A stretch of DNA of 64,000 nt. Source: Primulina eburnea. Taxonomy: Eukaryota; Streptophyta; Magnoliopsida; Lamiales; Gesneriaceae. The stretch lies in contig NC_133105.1 in the NCBI RefSeq assembly GCF_022965805.1, positions 32,431,233 to 32,495,232 on the forward strand, read 5' to 3'. A program made the translations under genes and the position numbers. The notes under the pieces were generated by a model, which had not been told where the DNA came from, searched no databases, and worked only from the letters and a program-made list of their open reading frames with translations. Shown here in pieces: positions 24,038 to 35,362 of this stretch. The stretch's first letter is position 1, and each line of letters opens with the position of its first letter.

Positions 24038-24562
24038 GTCGTCCGAGAAAACACTAGGTTAATCCTTGAACACCTCGACGTCCACTAGCCTTTGACTGAC
24101 TAGCTCAATCACTCTCACAATACTCGCAAAAAATGCTTGGTAGCCTCTCCTCTTGAGCTTTTTAACACAGATGCACGAAATGATGTGTGGTATCTGTTGG
24201 TGTCTTGCTGCCTCAAAAATAAATGTCTTACCGCTGGCCGATCGTACAGATACTGATCTTTATAAAAAATCAATAGTAGCTCCATTCGAAGAAAGCTAGT
24301 TCATACCAAGAATAATATCGAACTCCAGTAACGGTAGAAAAATCAGGTCTGCTTGCACCGCAATTTTGTAGCAACCGAAGTTCCAATCTCTTAATTATTT
24401 GGGTTGTAAACATTTGATCTCCGGATGGAATCGAAACTCTGAATCCCAAATCCATAGTCTCTGGTATGATTCCTAGTCGCTTGACGAATGACTCGGATAA
24501 TGAATGTGTAGTTCTGGAATCTAGCAATGCATACATGACTACACCTGAAATATATATCCTTC
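24038..24562 (-). pseudogene. protease and pro-RT linker of J
   Basis: The exon-like part begins right after the intron-like block with RIYISGVVMYALLD, then the retropepsin site, where DSRTTHS stands in place of the usual DSGATHS: the glycine after the catalytic D-S is changed. VKRLGIIPETMDLGFRV follows. The distal half (FDIILGMNWL-like) is in another frame with stops. The protease would normally cut the gag-pol polyprotein. Confidence 0.75.
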
Positions 24563-25099
24563 CTGCGACAAAATATACAATAAAATCTGATCATGTTGAA
24601 ACTTAAGAGATTTTTCTATTAGTAATTAAAACAAAATCCTCGATCAATCACTGATTTACTTCTAGTGTCCCATCAAAATTTATAATTTAACCCCAAAAAT
24701 TTAGGAAATTACAAATTGAACCCTAAAGTTCTAATTTCTTAAAACTTTGTCCCTTGAAATTTTCGAATATTGCATCTTATTCCTCATGAAATGTCGAATT
24801 TAGTCAATTTAAAACTTAAAATTCTAAAAAATTTACTACCTTGGCCCTCCAAAATTTTCAAAATAATCGAAACAAACCCTCTATTTCCGAATTTTTTCCA
24901 TTAGGTCCATCTAATTTCCGTAATTTCATTTTTTGGGTCTTTAATACCCTCTATGAATTCAATTCAATCCTTAAGTCCAACTATTTATAGCATGCAACAT
25001 AATTTATCCTAGGTTCTCGATCTGAAAATAAATCCCACAATCAACAAAATAATTCATGCAATCAAGGCGGTAAATAAAAATTTTAAATGTAAAGGTTAC
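24563..25099 (-). other. intron-like block at the gag/protease boundary of J
   Basis: On the minus strand the block starts GTAACC (25099) and ends in a T-rich stretch and GCAG (24563), 537 bp, AT-rich, with many stops. The protein frame ends just before it with the residues STLIT and a first G base, and resumes just after it, in phase, with a glycine codon and RIYIS, the order expected of Tekay-type elements. No target duplication or terminal repeat is seen. F, at the same boundary, has no such block. It may be a spliced intron or a precise insertion. Confidence 0.6.
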
Positions 25100-26105
25100 C
25101 GGTGATAAGTGTAGATTATGGCTCTGCCTCCTCTATGTGCATCACATAGGCCCTGCCATTTGTGGGGCCCTTGTTCCTAGGGCAGTCCCCTTCTTTTTGA
25201 CCTCCTCTTTTCATATGAAGCATTTGAAGGTTCCCCACATACATTTGTCATAGTGTAATTTGTTGCACGGCTGTCCTTCCTCCAGCTTTGGAGCCCCTGG
25301 TGCCTATGGTGGCCGCTGCTGTGTGGGCATCTTAAGCTGTCCCTGGGGATTATGCTGCCCTTGATGCCTTGTTGGCCCTGTAAACTGCTTCTTTTGTGGC
25401 TGTGACCTAGACTGGATCTGCACTGCAGCTCCATATCAATGTCCCTCAGAGCCTGCTCCACCTGAAAAACACAATCGGTGACCTCATCATAGCTCTCCGG
25501 TCTCATCAACATAACATCCCCACGCAATGTGGGTCTGAGGCCCTCCATGAAATGCCTCAACTTCTGAGCGGCATACCTCGCAATAAGGGGCACAAAGAGA
25601 CAGTCCCTGTCGAATTTCCTGATGAACTCTGCCACAGATGAGCCCCTGTCGGAGACTCATGAACTCCCTCGTCAGGCGTCCCCTGACATCTGTTGGAAAA
25701 TATTTGTTGTAGAAGATATCCTTGAACTGGCTCCAAGTAAGAGTAGCCAAGTCCACCCCATGAGCAGCTCCCTCCAACCATAGAGATGTGTCGTCCCTCA
25801 GCATGTAAATGGCGCACCTCACCCGGTCGCCATCCCTCATCTACAAATATTGAGTGTAGCTCCAATTACCGTATCCAACCCTCCGCTACAAAAGGGTCAG
25901 TAGTACCTCCGAACTCCTTCGGGTTGAGTCGTCTAAACTGCTCATAGATGTCTGTCTAGTTCTGGAGCCTGTTGTGCTGCTCCATAAACCTAGCAATAGC
26001 CTCAAGGACTGGGGACGCTGCGTCTCCTAGAGGTGATGGGAGGCCTCTACCACCTTCGGAAGTATCATCCTTCCTGTCAGTGCTAGGGGTGCGGCTGGGA
26101 GGCAT
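25100..26105 (-). pseudogene. gag of J
   Basis: ATG at 26105-26103 begins MPPSRTPSTDRKDD. An in-frame stop follows after RFMEQHNRLQN, and two frameshifts lie near 25845 and 25640. Domain landmarks: PKEFGGTTDPFVAEGWI, CAIYMLRDDTSLWLEGA, TWSQFKDIFYNKYFP, EFIRKFDRDCLFVPLIA and KLRHFMEGLRP. A degenerate zinc knuckle (CNKLHYDKC) and GDCPRNKGPTNGRAYVM close it. Gag forms the particle that packages element RNA. This copy is inactive. Confidence 0.85.
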
Positions 26106-26107
26106 AG

Positions 26108-28253
26108 TGTAAGGCCCGAGATTTTTATCCTGTTAATCTGAAATGATTGGGTGATAATTAATGTAATTATAGATACAAAGGATTAGTCGGAAAAGATGGA
26201 GGAAAACACGAAATATGTGCGAGGCCAGAACACCTCGCGCATATGCGCGACAAGGAGCCGCGCATATGCGCGACAGTGGCAGTAGACCTCGCGCATATGC
26301 GCGAGATGTGTGCGTTCATATGCGTGAGCTGTGCGATGAGCCAAATTCATCTCTAGAGAACCTCGCGCATATGCGCGGAAGATGGGCGCGCATATGCGCG
26401 AGCTGCCGAGAAGGGTACCTGCCGAGACAGTAGGTCTCGCGCATATGCGCGGGACTAGGACACCAATATGCACGAGTCATGCAGAATGAAAAATTGACGC
26501 TTGTTCTCCACCGTGCAACTGATATATACATATATATATATACATATACATATTATCCTTATATAATTCAGAAGAATGAAATCGAGAAAGCTCCAAATCC
26601 TTATGCCTTTTGTAGTGAAGATTTGTGAATTGTGAACGATCCGTCCGTTAGATTTTTAATCGGACTTCAGTACTGAGTTTCTATCGGAGAGAGCTTCAAC
26701 TGGACATAATTTTCTTACGTTTTGGATATGATTTAAAATTATGGTAATGTCAGAATCAGATGTGATTAATATATGTTGTTCTTGCGATATCAGACATCGT
26801 ATAATCGAAAACTACTCGAAGAACAGATACAGTATGAAATTATTATGAATTTTCAGAATCGATTTGATTGTGATTAGATCGAATTGATATCAGATTTGTG
26901 TTGTTATCAATTATGAGGTGTTGAGATTGATATCTGATTGATATTGTATTGCTCGGTATATTGATATTATTCAGATTTGGATCAGATGAGTTGTTGATTC
27001 ATATATACTGATATTGTACTGCTGGTATTGCGAGATTGTACATATTTGATATTTTGATCTGTTATTGTTAAGATTATGGGTTGTACTGATATTGATTATG
27101 AGCCTGTGTTATTATATGTGTGATGTTGAAATTGACGGGGTTATTGAGATTATATTTTTATGCCGTCGAAACATCAGTAGATTGATATGAATAAGATTCG
27201 TTATTGATTGAGATTGTATCGTCGTATCGTTGACATTGATCATATTATGTCTTGATTTGTGTATTGATCAGAACATGTCTTGAATTGAGTTGTATATTGA
27301 CATTGTGCTTATTCGATATGGTCATTTCAGATTTGATATGGGCAGATTTGAATTCGAAACTTTGATTTCGTCAGACCGAGAAGAAAAAAGTATAAGTCAA
27401 TGTGGTACCGGGAGAACGACTCGAGTATGATATACTTGGAGTTTCCCTAAATCACATACTTATTGTTATTGTGTGCATTGATTTGAATTGATATGCTTGT
27501 TCTATTGATTTATAGAAAGCATGTATTAGACGAGTGATCTTGTGACATAGGTGCCAGATAGTGATGGAATCAGTCACTGGCACATTGCAAATTGTCACAG
27601 GATAGTGATTTGGCGAAAGTGCCAAAGTCTGTGACGGATAGGTCAAGACACCGGATGTTTGGTTATATCAATTTTGAATAGACTCGGAGTTTCTTCTATT
27701 ACTGATATTCGATATGGAATACCAACGTCTGGAAACCGGATCCCTAGATTAGGATTGAGTCTAGTCTGAGACGTGGAGTCACGAGTCTGATTAACGATTT
27801 TATATTGGTTATGTTTCAGATTTTGATACATGTTATTGATATCTGTTACATGATTTTACATTGTTAATATGATTGCATGTTTCGTTGATTTATACTGGGA
27901 TGTATTTCTCACCGGAGTTATCCGGATGTTGTCGTGTTTGTATGTGTGCATGGCAACAGGTGGGACAGGTTCATGGTCGAGGAGATAAAGAGAGATCGTG
28001 ATTAGAGTGGAGATTACGGACTTTGATTAGAGATAGGGTTGAACACTTGATATGTAGTCGTTAAACCTTATTTTGGATTGATTGTATATAGTATAAGAAT
28101 TGTACTTTGCTTTCGATGTATATAATCGAATGAATTCTATTACGTTCCGCATTTGATATTTGTATATAAAAAAATATTTAGACCCTGATTATTGTAATTG
28201 ATTAAATTTTCTCAATGATGATTAAGAACTTGATTAGCGTCCAGGTCCCCACA
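26108..28253 (+). mobile_element. solo LTR L inserted at the gag start of J, duplication CATAG
   Basis: 2,146 bp, starting TGTAAGGCCCGAG and ending CCAGGTCCCCACA, flanked by CATAG at 26103-26107 and 28254-28258. The duplicated five bases contain the complement of J's gag ATG, so the start codon exists twice, once on each side. The LTR carries an ATAT-type dyad array, a TA-rich TATA-like stretch near 26521-26545, the block ATCCGTCCGTTAGATTTT seen in sister LTRs, and the hairpin region near 27910-27960. Confidence 0.95.
26235..26474 (+). repeat. U3 dyad array of L, centre word ATAT, 4 pairs at 23-bp spacing
   Basis: Copies of CTCGCGCATATGCGCGAG or parts of it have CATATG (or a one-base variant) starting at 26240, 26263, 26294, 26317, 26368, 26391, 26442 and 26465. 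Each pair is offset by exactly 23 bp. Pair starts are 54, 74 and 74 bp apart. Spacers hold a degenerate GAGACAGTAGGT-like word related to the spacer of array A. Peptide frames here (AHMR or AYAR repeats) are artefacts. Confidence 0.92.
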
Positions 28254-28504
28254 CATAGTATCTAAGTATAGTTCAAATTCTAAACGTAACCCATCATGCA
28301 ATTTCATATAGTTTTCAAAAAATTTAATCCTTAAATCATGTAAATAGATAAACGTATACAGTAAATTGTTTTAAATCATATATCATGTAAACATGTAGGT
28401 GATAGCATTAAAAAATTTAAACTTACAGACTTGAGGCTTGAAGACTGAGCTGCTGAAGCTGGCGGTGGAACAACCCTATACAGGACCCTTGCTTTGATAC
28501 AAAT
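28254..28504 (-). other. 5' leader and primer binding site of J
   Basis: About 250 bp between the 5' LTR and the duplicated gag start. At 28491-28502 the minus strand reads TTGTATCAAAGC, a 10 of 12 match to TGGTATCAGAGC, the initiator-tRNA-Met primer site. The rest is AT-rich, non-coding leader. Confidence 0.75.
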
Positions 28505-30837
28505 TGAAACGTCTACTAGAAATTAAATTTTTTTTTTTGCAAGATAATTTTAGAAAATTACATTTTTAGAAACCAAGAACATTCGTTTAAAATAATTCAA
28601 AAATGAAACCTGCGAAAATCCTGACAACCATCAAAATATAAAAGAAAGTGTATGAAAATATCCATGCTCACTCCTAACTCAAAACATAATGTGTGGAAAA
28701 AGTATGGTCCTCGGGTTAGCGTGCGACATCCAACTCGACCTCCTCAGTCTTCGGTGCCTCCAGTCTCCTCATCAATATGCTCACATGCATCATTTACACC
28801 TAGTGAGTCTGAAGACTCAACAAACCTGAATCATTATAACAAGTACATATACATAACATGTATTGAGAAAAGTACTGTAATAAAATACATTTCATGATCT
28901 TACAAAGACGAAAGCATAAATATGACGTGTCAAAGCATAAACATGTCCATATAGCATCGGATCAACATATACATGTTCAATTTTCTTTATTTAATTTCGT
29001 TTATTAGTTGTAACTTTCTTATCATCGTATTAGTCGATGGATCCATCTACGTATAACTGCGATACCCGACGGCGGGAACATTAACGATAGTATTACCCAT
29101 CCACTGATCCTTGGCCTTACATGTCATCGTATTATTGTGTCATCATACTATTCACAACCAAATCCCTTCCTCCAAAAACATGTCATCGTATTCATCAATT
29201 ATAAAAATCATGCATATACGTAATTAAACCAAGCATGCAACGTATATTTCATATTTCCATAAAATTCATGTTTGTGATAACATAAAAACTTAAAACATGT
29301 CAAATTGTGATCAGAGCTCTGCCAGAACATCTAACTCGACCCTGTGCAAAATGACCATTTTGACCCTGGACTTCAAGATTTCGACCCGAAGCCAACCAAA
29401 CATATTAAAGCACCTCAAAAAAATTTATACTTGTTTCTTAGACGTAAACTCAAACTCGTTTCATAAATTATACGATTCGTTTTAAAACTTGGACCGGGGT
29501 CCCGGTTTTAACACGAATCAACCCGAAATTCTACCAAACGTTTCCCAACATAAACCATGAATCGAAACAACATGACCACACCCTAAACCACTTGTTCCAG
29601 ACACCTTAGGACCTACGAACAATGCCTGAAATTTGCTGGAATTTCTATACGTGCATACCCCAAAACCCTAGCGGTCCCATATCCAATCCTAGCCTAAAAA
29701 CCGACGTGTCCAGCCCTTAACCTGACGTTCTAGGACCACGAATACCTTTTTTTGAACCTATTTGGACCATCAACCACCAGCCATGCATGCAGGATCACGG
29801 TAATGCCCGAAAAACACAAAAGAAACGAGGATCACCTACACTTGACCCCTTCGATCTTCCCCAACTCAGGACCAGCGGCTCACGGTCCTTTCTCAGCCCT
29901 GTCATAGACCCAATCTGGTTAGACCTATAGCTAGAATCAAGCCATGCATGGCCGCATATCCCCTTACACAAGGATAACAAAAAATGTGAGTTACATTAAG
30001 GTATGTGCATGTTTCATGTCAAAACTTTGCAAAAAGGACACCACTTGAAAGATCAATTAATTTATCATGAAAATGCGCACACATTAGCAATAAATAGCAT
30101 GAATGATGAGAAAAATAAGATTCATGGCTTGTCTTTGTGTTTATACGCTCGAAAACTTGAAGATCTATACGTAGAACATGCATCGGAGAGGAGGGGAAGG
30201 ATTTTTCTTTGAAAAATTAAGAGAAACATGAAGTGAGGCTGTTGAAAATTTTGAATGGGAGGCTGTTGCTGCTAGGGAAGGGGTGGCCGTGTGATTAGTG
30301 TGTAGGGTTAGGGTTTTGGATAGTGAATTAGTGATATAATTATGCACTAATGGGCTTTTAATAAAAATTAAAGGGGTACAAATGATTTTATGCCCATTAA
30401 TAAATAAAATTATCCCATTAATCCCCAAAACAATCCCGAAAAATATTTCTTTTTGGTACGTTTTAGAAATTATTGCCCGAACCCTCAAAAAGTCCCCGAC
30501 CTGTTAAATTCTGCGTACCGGTTAAAAAAATGTCCCGACGAGTAAAAATACTGCCAATTTTCGAATATCTCACCTAAATACACCTTATATTACATAATTA
30601 AAATTAATTATCTAATCAAAAAAATTTCTTAATTATCCTGGTCTCTGTTCCTCTTTCGAGTGCGAAATGCAAATAAAAGCCCTAATGCATGAGACTTTAA
30701 ATAAACCATGAACTAAACCACATATCCATGCAATAATCAAGTATTTAATTCATTAAAATAATTAAAAACTTAGTTTAGTTAAAAATTCTAGATTGCATGC
30801 AGTCAGGTAACGTAGTTCGAATTTTCTAAACCTTACA
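28505..30837 (-). mobile_element. 5' LTR of J
   Basis: 2,333 bp, starting on the minus strand TGTAAGGTTTAGAAAATTCG and ending AGTAGACGTTTCA. It is shorter than the 3' LTR, mainly through loss near its inner end. Short frames in it have no known domain. Confidence 0.9.
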
Positions 30838-30842
30838 CTAGG

Positions 30843-33056
30843 TAGCCGAAAGTTTCACAGCCAAGAGAGCAAGGAATTTTCGAGTCCCGTTTCTCTCTCG
30901 TCACGACGGCGCTCATTATTCATAAGAACAAACGATCAAGGGATTTTTTAAACCTTTCTTTACGCACCACACTTTATATTATTGTATGTGATCGATTTAT
31001 GAATGAAAATTCAAGACGATGATATTAAGTTTTATAAATGTCATCTCATGTTTTCATAAATAAATTCTTGACGTTTTTGAGAATTGTTGAAGGAGAGATG
31101 CAAAACAATGGATTCCAGTTTCGATCTAAAGGTTTAGGAGTAGGTTTTGAGGAGACAAAATTCAAAAAGAGAGGTCGCAAGGGCTATACAACTACATGCA
31201 GGTCGAGAGGAAGGGCAGGCGGCTTTGGGTCCCTACGGCTAAGGGGGGCTGCATGGGGTCTTAACCAAGGTCTGTAGGAAAGGTTTAGGGTCCTAGAAAG
31301 GTCTAAGAAGGGTTCGGTCAGGGCTTGGTCAGGCTGGTATAGCGCTGGGACCGTAACTCCAAAATCTGCACTTGTGGGCTATTTTGGGTTGCTGTTCTGA
31401 GGGCCATGGGACAGTGGAAAGGGTTGGACTAGGGGCTAGGGATGTTCCTTAGGGTCATGGAGAGGGGCTGGTGTGAGCCAAGAGTCGAGCCAAAGGCTGT
31501 AGCAGCTGCTGGAGCGTTCGAGACCCTATTACGCGCAAGGGGCACTTGCAGTGAGCTACTGGTGCATGGAATCTAGGGCTTAGGGTGTCTGGTCTGAGTC
31601 GAAAAGGTCCTAATCATGGTCTTAGTTAGGTATAAGGAGAGCTCTCGGGCCTGGTTCAGGGTTGTTTCAAGTTGTGGTCCGTTAACATGTCAAAATAGAG
31701 TCAAATTGGGCCTAGGTTAAAACTCATCTTCTTGTTTCGGTTTTCTCCTGTGTTTGGGGACTTAAAGTAGATTAAATTGGGTGTTTGGATGTTAATAAGG
31801 ATTGGTCGTGGGTTGGTTCGATTCAGAAGGGTAGTTTGGTCATTTGTTTGCCGAAACGCGAAAACTAAGGTAAAAGAGTCGTTCGATGAGCGAATCGAAT
31901 CGTTTTTGAAATGTAGGCCCTAAGGTGAAATTTCCAGCAAGCTTCTAAACATTTTTTGTATTTTTAAAATTTTGGAATCGAGTTGTCGCCATTAAGTCAG
32001 GGGTCGTCCGGGTTAGTATAGACTTGAATCGTTTGCAGTTTGTTCGAGGAAAGTCGAGGGCGGTTTGCAACTTCCTAAAAAATCCATATCATGTTAAATG
32101 CTATTTTTAGAAGTTTTAAAATATATGCATCGCATATGGTATTTTTCAGAAGTTTTAATGTATCGACATGTTTATGCTATTTTTAGAAGTCGCGACGCGA
32201 CATATACGAATGGTATAAGCAATTTTTTTGAAGTTTTACAGAATATAGAAAGTTATGCATGTTTTCATGAAATGGTAATTGAAAATGGAAATCGTGACCT
32301 TGCAATGACAATGGAGTGAATCGTCGAAAAGGGGATGAGAATCTCAATGATAATGGATTCGTTAATGAAGTGAACGATGAAGTTATTTTATGATAGTCGG
32401 AGGGATCGTCGAACAAGTGGACGTTGAACCCGACGGCAAATATTATGGTTTGTAGATTGATCAATTGACTAAATGTTATCACTATCAAGGATCAGACTTC
32501 AATTAAAAATGTTATTTTATGGAAAATTTTATATTTATGCATGATTTATAAAGTTGCATATTTTTGAGGGGTTCATGCTTGCATGAAAACTATATTTTTA
32601 GAAAAAGTATTTTTATATGCATGTGATTGTATAATTATGTATTTGCTATATTATGTTTGAGCATGCTGATTCATTAGACTCACTAGGTTTGAATGGTTCC
32701 AGGTGATGATAATGATTTTGAGTCGTGAGGTGCGGATTATCGATCCATCCGAAAGGAACAGTGCATGCGTGAGGACCTTAAAATTCCACATATGTTAATG
32801 ATTTTAATGATTTTATGGATTATTGCTTTTTATTTACAGACTGTTAGGATGCTAGAATTTATTGAGTTTAAATTTTACACTTTTACTGCTTTATTTACTT
32901 CTTCCGCATGAACGAGTCTGGATAGTATGAAATTTATTTATTTGATTAATTAATCTAGTTTATTTGTGATTAATAAATTATGCATGTCGTAGGAATTTTT
33001 AAAGTTGAAAAAAAAATAGTATAAATTAAATGAATTTAGAAGTTAATGTCGTTTCA
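30843..33056 (+). mobile_element. right piece of LTR K
   Basis: It continues K after J's duplication (CTAGG at 30838-30842). It ends AATGTCGTTTCA at 33056, the same end type (GTCGTTTCA or GACGTTTCA) as family C, and is followed by a primer-site-like sequence. The G-rich stretch 31,200-31,700 is U3/R-like and has no gene. Read as an old 5' LTR whose internal region is lost. Confidence 0.65.
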
Positions 33057-33059
33057 ACA

Positions 33060-33072
33060 TTACTATCTGAGC
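33060..33072 (+). other. degenerate tRNA-Met primer binding site after LTR K
   Basis: TTACTATCTGAGC matches TTGGTATCAGAGC at 10 of 13 positions and lies three bases after the LTR end, where a primer site is expected. Confidence 0.55.
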
Positions 33073-33606
33073 TGGGTTCGTGACTCTTCTCATTTCACAA
33101 TACATGTGGCTCAGGAGCGTGACTTTTATTGGCCCAATCTAAATTAGGCTTGCGTCCATTCACTTTCCCAACCATTGGCTAATAGGACATAAAAAAACCA
33201 AATTTAGAGTTGAAAGAATTTTTTTTTTTTTGCGTACAAAAATTCATATAAGACGGTTTTACGGATCGATTTTGTGAGATAGATCTTCGACTCGACTTGA
33301 ATCATGGAAAAATATTTTTTTATGTTAAAAGTATTATTTTCTTAATTTTTTGCCATGTGTGGTCGAGAGATGCCGATGGGATATTAATATCAAATTTTAA
33401 GAGTTGTTGGTTGTTGCTTTTGTACATTATATTCATTCAGACATTCTTCATGAGAAGAAGGTGAGTTATCGGGAGATAATGATATTTTTTGCATGTTACA
33501 TATTTTTTGTTGTGAGCTTGTCTAGTTGTTTGGTGCGAAATTATCGAGCCAAAACGAATCTGTTCATTCCATGTTGAATTTTGTGTCGCGACTAATAAAT
33601 TGAAAT
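33073..33606. other. non-coding repeat-like stretch
   Basis: No gene is seen. At about 33246-33350 the words AGACGGTTTTACGGATCG and TTGTGAGATAGATC resemble a common plant dispersed element with GAGACGGTCTCACGGATC. Poly-T and poly-A runs flank it. The rest shows nothing I can name. Confidence 0.4.
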
Positions 33607-34433
33607 TTATATGTATTGCAAACTCACATTACTTTCAGCCATATTTGATATGATTTCAAGCGTTGCTGGTGTCTTTCTATATAGAATGCCATTGGAAGCT
33701 GCATCAAGCATAGATTGCACTGATGGATCCACCCTGTAATAGAAAGTCTCAACTTGTTGGTTAGTTGAGAACCCATGTCTAGGATACATTCTCAATATCT
33801 TTTTGAATCTTTTCCATGCTGAATTCAGTTATTCCCCATCATTCTGCCTAAAAGATGTGATATCAATTTGCAGTTGTGTAATCTTAGTTGGTAGCAAATA
33901 CATGTTCAGAAAGTCCTCAACCAACCCATCCCATGTTGTGATAAAACCCGCTGGTAAATCACGAAGCCCTCCAATGCCTCACCTTGCAGTGAAAACGGAA
34001 ATATCCTCAATCAAATATCAACATTGCTTACACCATTGAATTTGATGGTATCGTAGATCGACAAGAATTGTTCCAGATTTTCATTTTGATTATCAGATGG
34101 TAATCCCCCAAATCTGACTTGAAGTGGAATCATTTGGATGATGGTTAGCTTAAGCTCAAATGAATTTTCTTTAATTGTTGGGCGAACAATGCTGGACCCA
34201 TAACCTCCAACCATTGGTCGATGAAGCTCCATCAGAGTTTGATTACCTTCTTCTCTAGCCATATCTTTAGAACTCTCTACATAATCTTCCTTACCGTCTG
34301 TGTCAAATTCCAAATCAGATTCAAACTCAAGAGCCAGGTTATTCAGCCTCTGGGCTTTACGTATACGTCGAAGAGTGTTTTCAATATCAAAATCAAGTGG
34401 CACGATGTTTTTAATGTCTTGAGCACAGCTCAT
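33607..34433 (-). pseudogene. degraded Athila-type gag
   Basis: Two legible stretches. 34011-34433 begins MSCAQDIKNIVPLDFDIENT and contains FELKLTIIQMIPLQVRFGGL and NENLEQFLSIYDTIKFNGVS, resembling the start of Athila gag. 33607-33795 has HGFSTNQQVETFYYRVDPSV and MLDAASNGILYRKTPATLEI, resembling the gag segment that follows. The part between is frameshifted. No pol is found to the left, so the copy is truncated. Confidence 0.7.
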
Positions 34434-34524
34434 ATAACATGAGAAAAGCTCCTGAAATCAAAACAAAGTGCCCAACTAAACCACCAGATGAAAGAAATAA
34501 TCAATCATAATATTAAACAAATAG

Positions 34525-34542
34525 TCCCCGAAAATGGCACCA
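34525..34542 (-). other. degenerate Athila/Tat primer binding site
   Basis: The minus strand reads TGGTGCCATTTTCGGGGA, 14 of 18 positions equal to the intact site at 4929-4946. It is placed between the gag remnant and the LTR exactly as in that element. Confidence 0.75.
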
Positions 34543-34900
34543 AAAACTTGATCGACAATTTTTTTTGGGAAAACTAGCAAGTGCACTAGGTCAAATAATA
34601 ATATAGTTGGATGGATTCCAAGGCGTTCCCATAGATAGTATTATTGAATTACTAGGATATCAAACACAATGCTACCAAACATCAATTATTGACACTTATT
34701 GAATTTGATCAAACAATGATTATTCTAAAGTCACTATGAAATTCCATATCTTTATTATTCATCTATGTCTATAATTAATAATCATATTTTTTTAACAGTC
34801 CAAATATTTCTAATAGAATATAAATAAATAAAACGCATTAAAAAACTATGAAATTCCAACTCTTTTCCTAAAATCACACACTGAAACCAAATACTATTTT

Positions 34901-35362
34901 TAATGGAGGGAAAAAATAACGAATTTTTGGTATATCAAGATTACCGTACCGAAAAATGCCGAATTTATCGAATTTTCTGCAGACCGAATAATTTTATATG
35001 GTATGGTAATAATACCAAATTTTTCGGTACGGTAGTAGTATGCAATTTGAAATTTTCGGTATATACTAAAATAACGAAATATTGAATATATATATATATA
35101 TATTATATATATATATATAATATTTTGAAACAATAAATTTATAAAATTTTACAATTATAAGATTTTTTGGGTATAAAATGGTATATACCAACACCGTACC
35201 AAAATCTCAATATACCGTACAATTTTGGTGTAATCGGTATGCTAGTTATATGTACCGAAATTTCGATATACCGAAAAAGGAATTTGATTATACTGTATTT
35301 TTTGGTAGGATATACGATATAATTTTCGGTACGATATGGTACGGTACGGTATACAACCCCTA
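34901..35362. mobile_element. small non-autonomous DNA element rich in CGGTA/TACCG, possibly hAT
   Basis: About 460 bp dense with CGGTA, TACCG and palindromic TATA runs. Flanks ACTATTTT (34893-34900) and ACTATTCT (35363-35370) match at 7 of 8 positions, fitting an aged hAT target duplication. Ends TAATGGAGGG and the complement TTAGGGGTTG are only roughly inverted. No frame of note. Confidence 0.45.

Larger units (their letters stand above)
19268..30837 (-). mobile_element. complete Tekay/Del-type chromovirus J with nested solo LTR L
   Basis: Both LTRs, primer site, gag, protease, RT, RNase H, integrase, chromodomain and polypurine tract are in the canonical minus-strand order. The target duplication is perfect: CTAGG at 19263-19267 and 30838-30842. 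Total length is 11.57 kb including the 2,146-bp L insertion. The LTRs differ visibly, including a block of about 100 bp missing near the inner end of the 5' LTR, so the insertion is old. Coding parts carry deletions, frameshifts and active-site changes. Confidence 0.93.

Noticed and set aside
26183..26531. Overlapping frames on both strands with AHMR and AYAR repeats (also at 51587-51982 and 57413-57679)
   Set aside because: They arise from the palindromic dyad arrays; reading frames open on both strands because the words contain no stops. No domain and no start context.
35085..35122. TA-rich palindrome as a possible origin or regulatory site
   Set aside because: Simple TA repeat within a small DNA element; nothing more can be supported.
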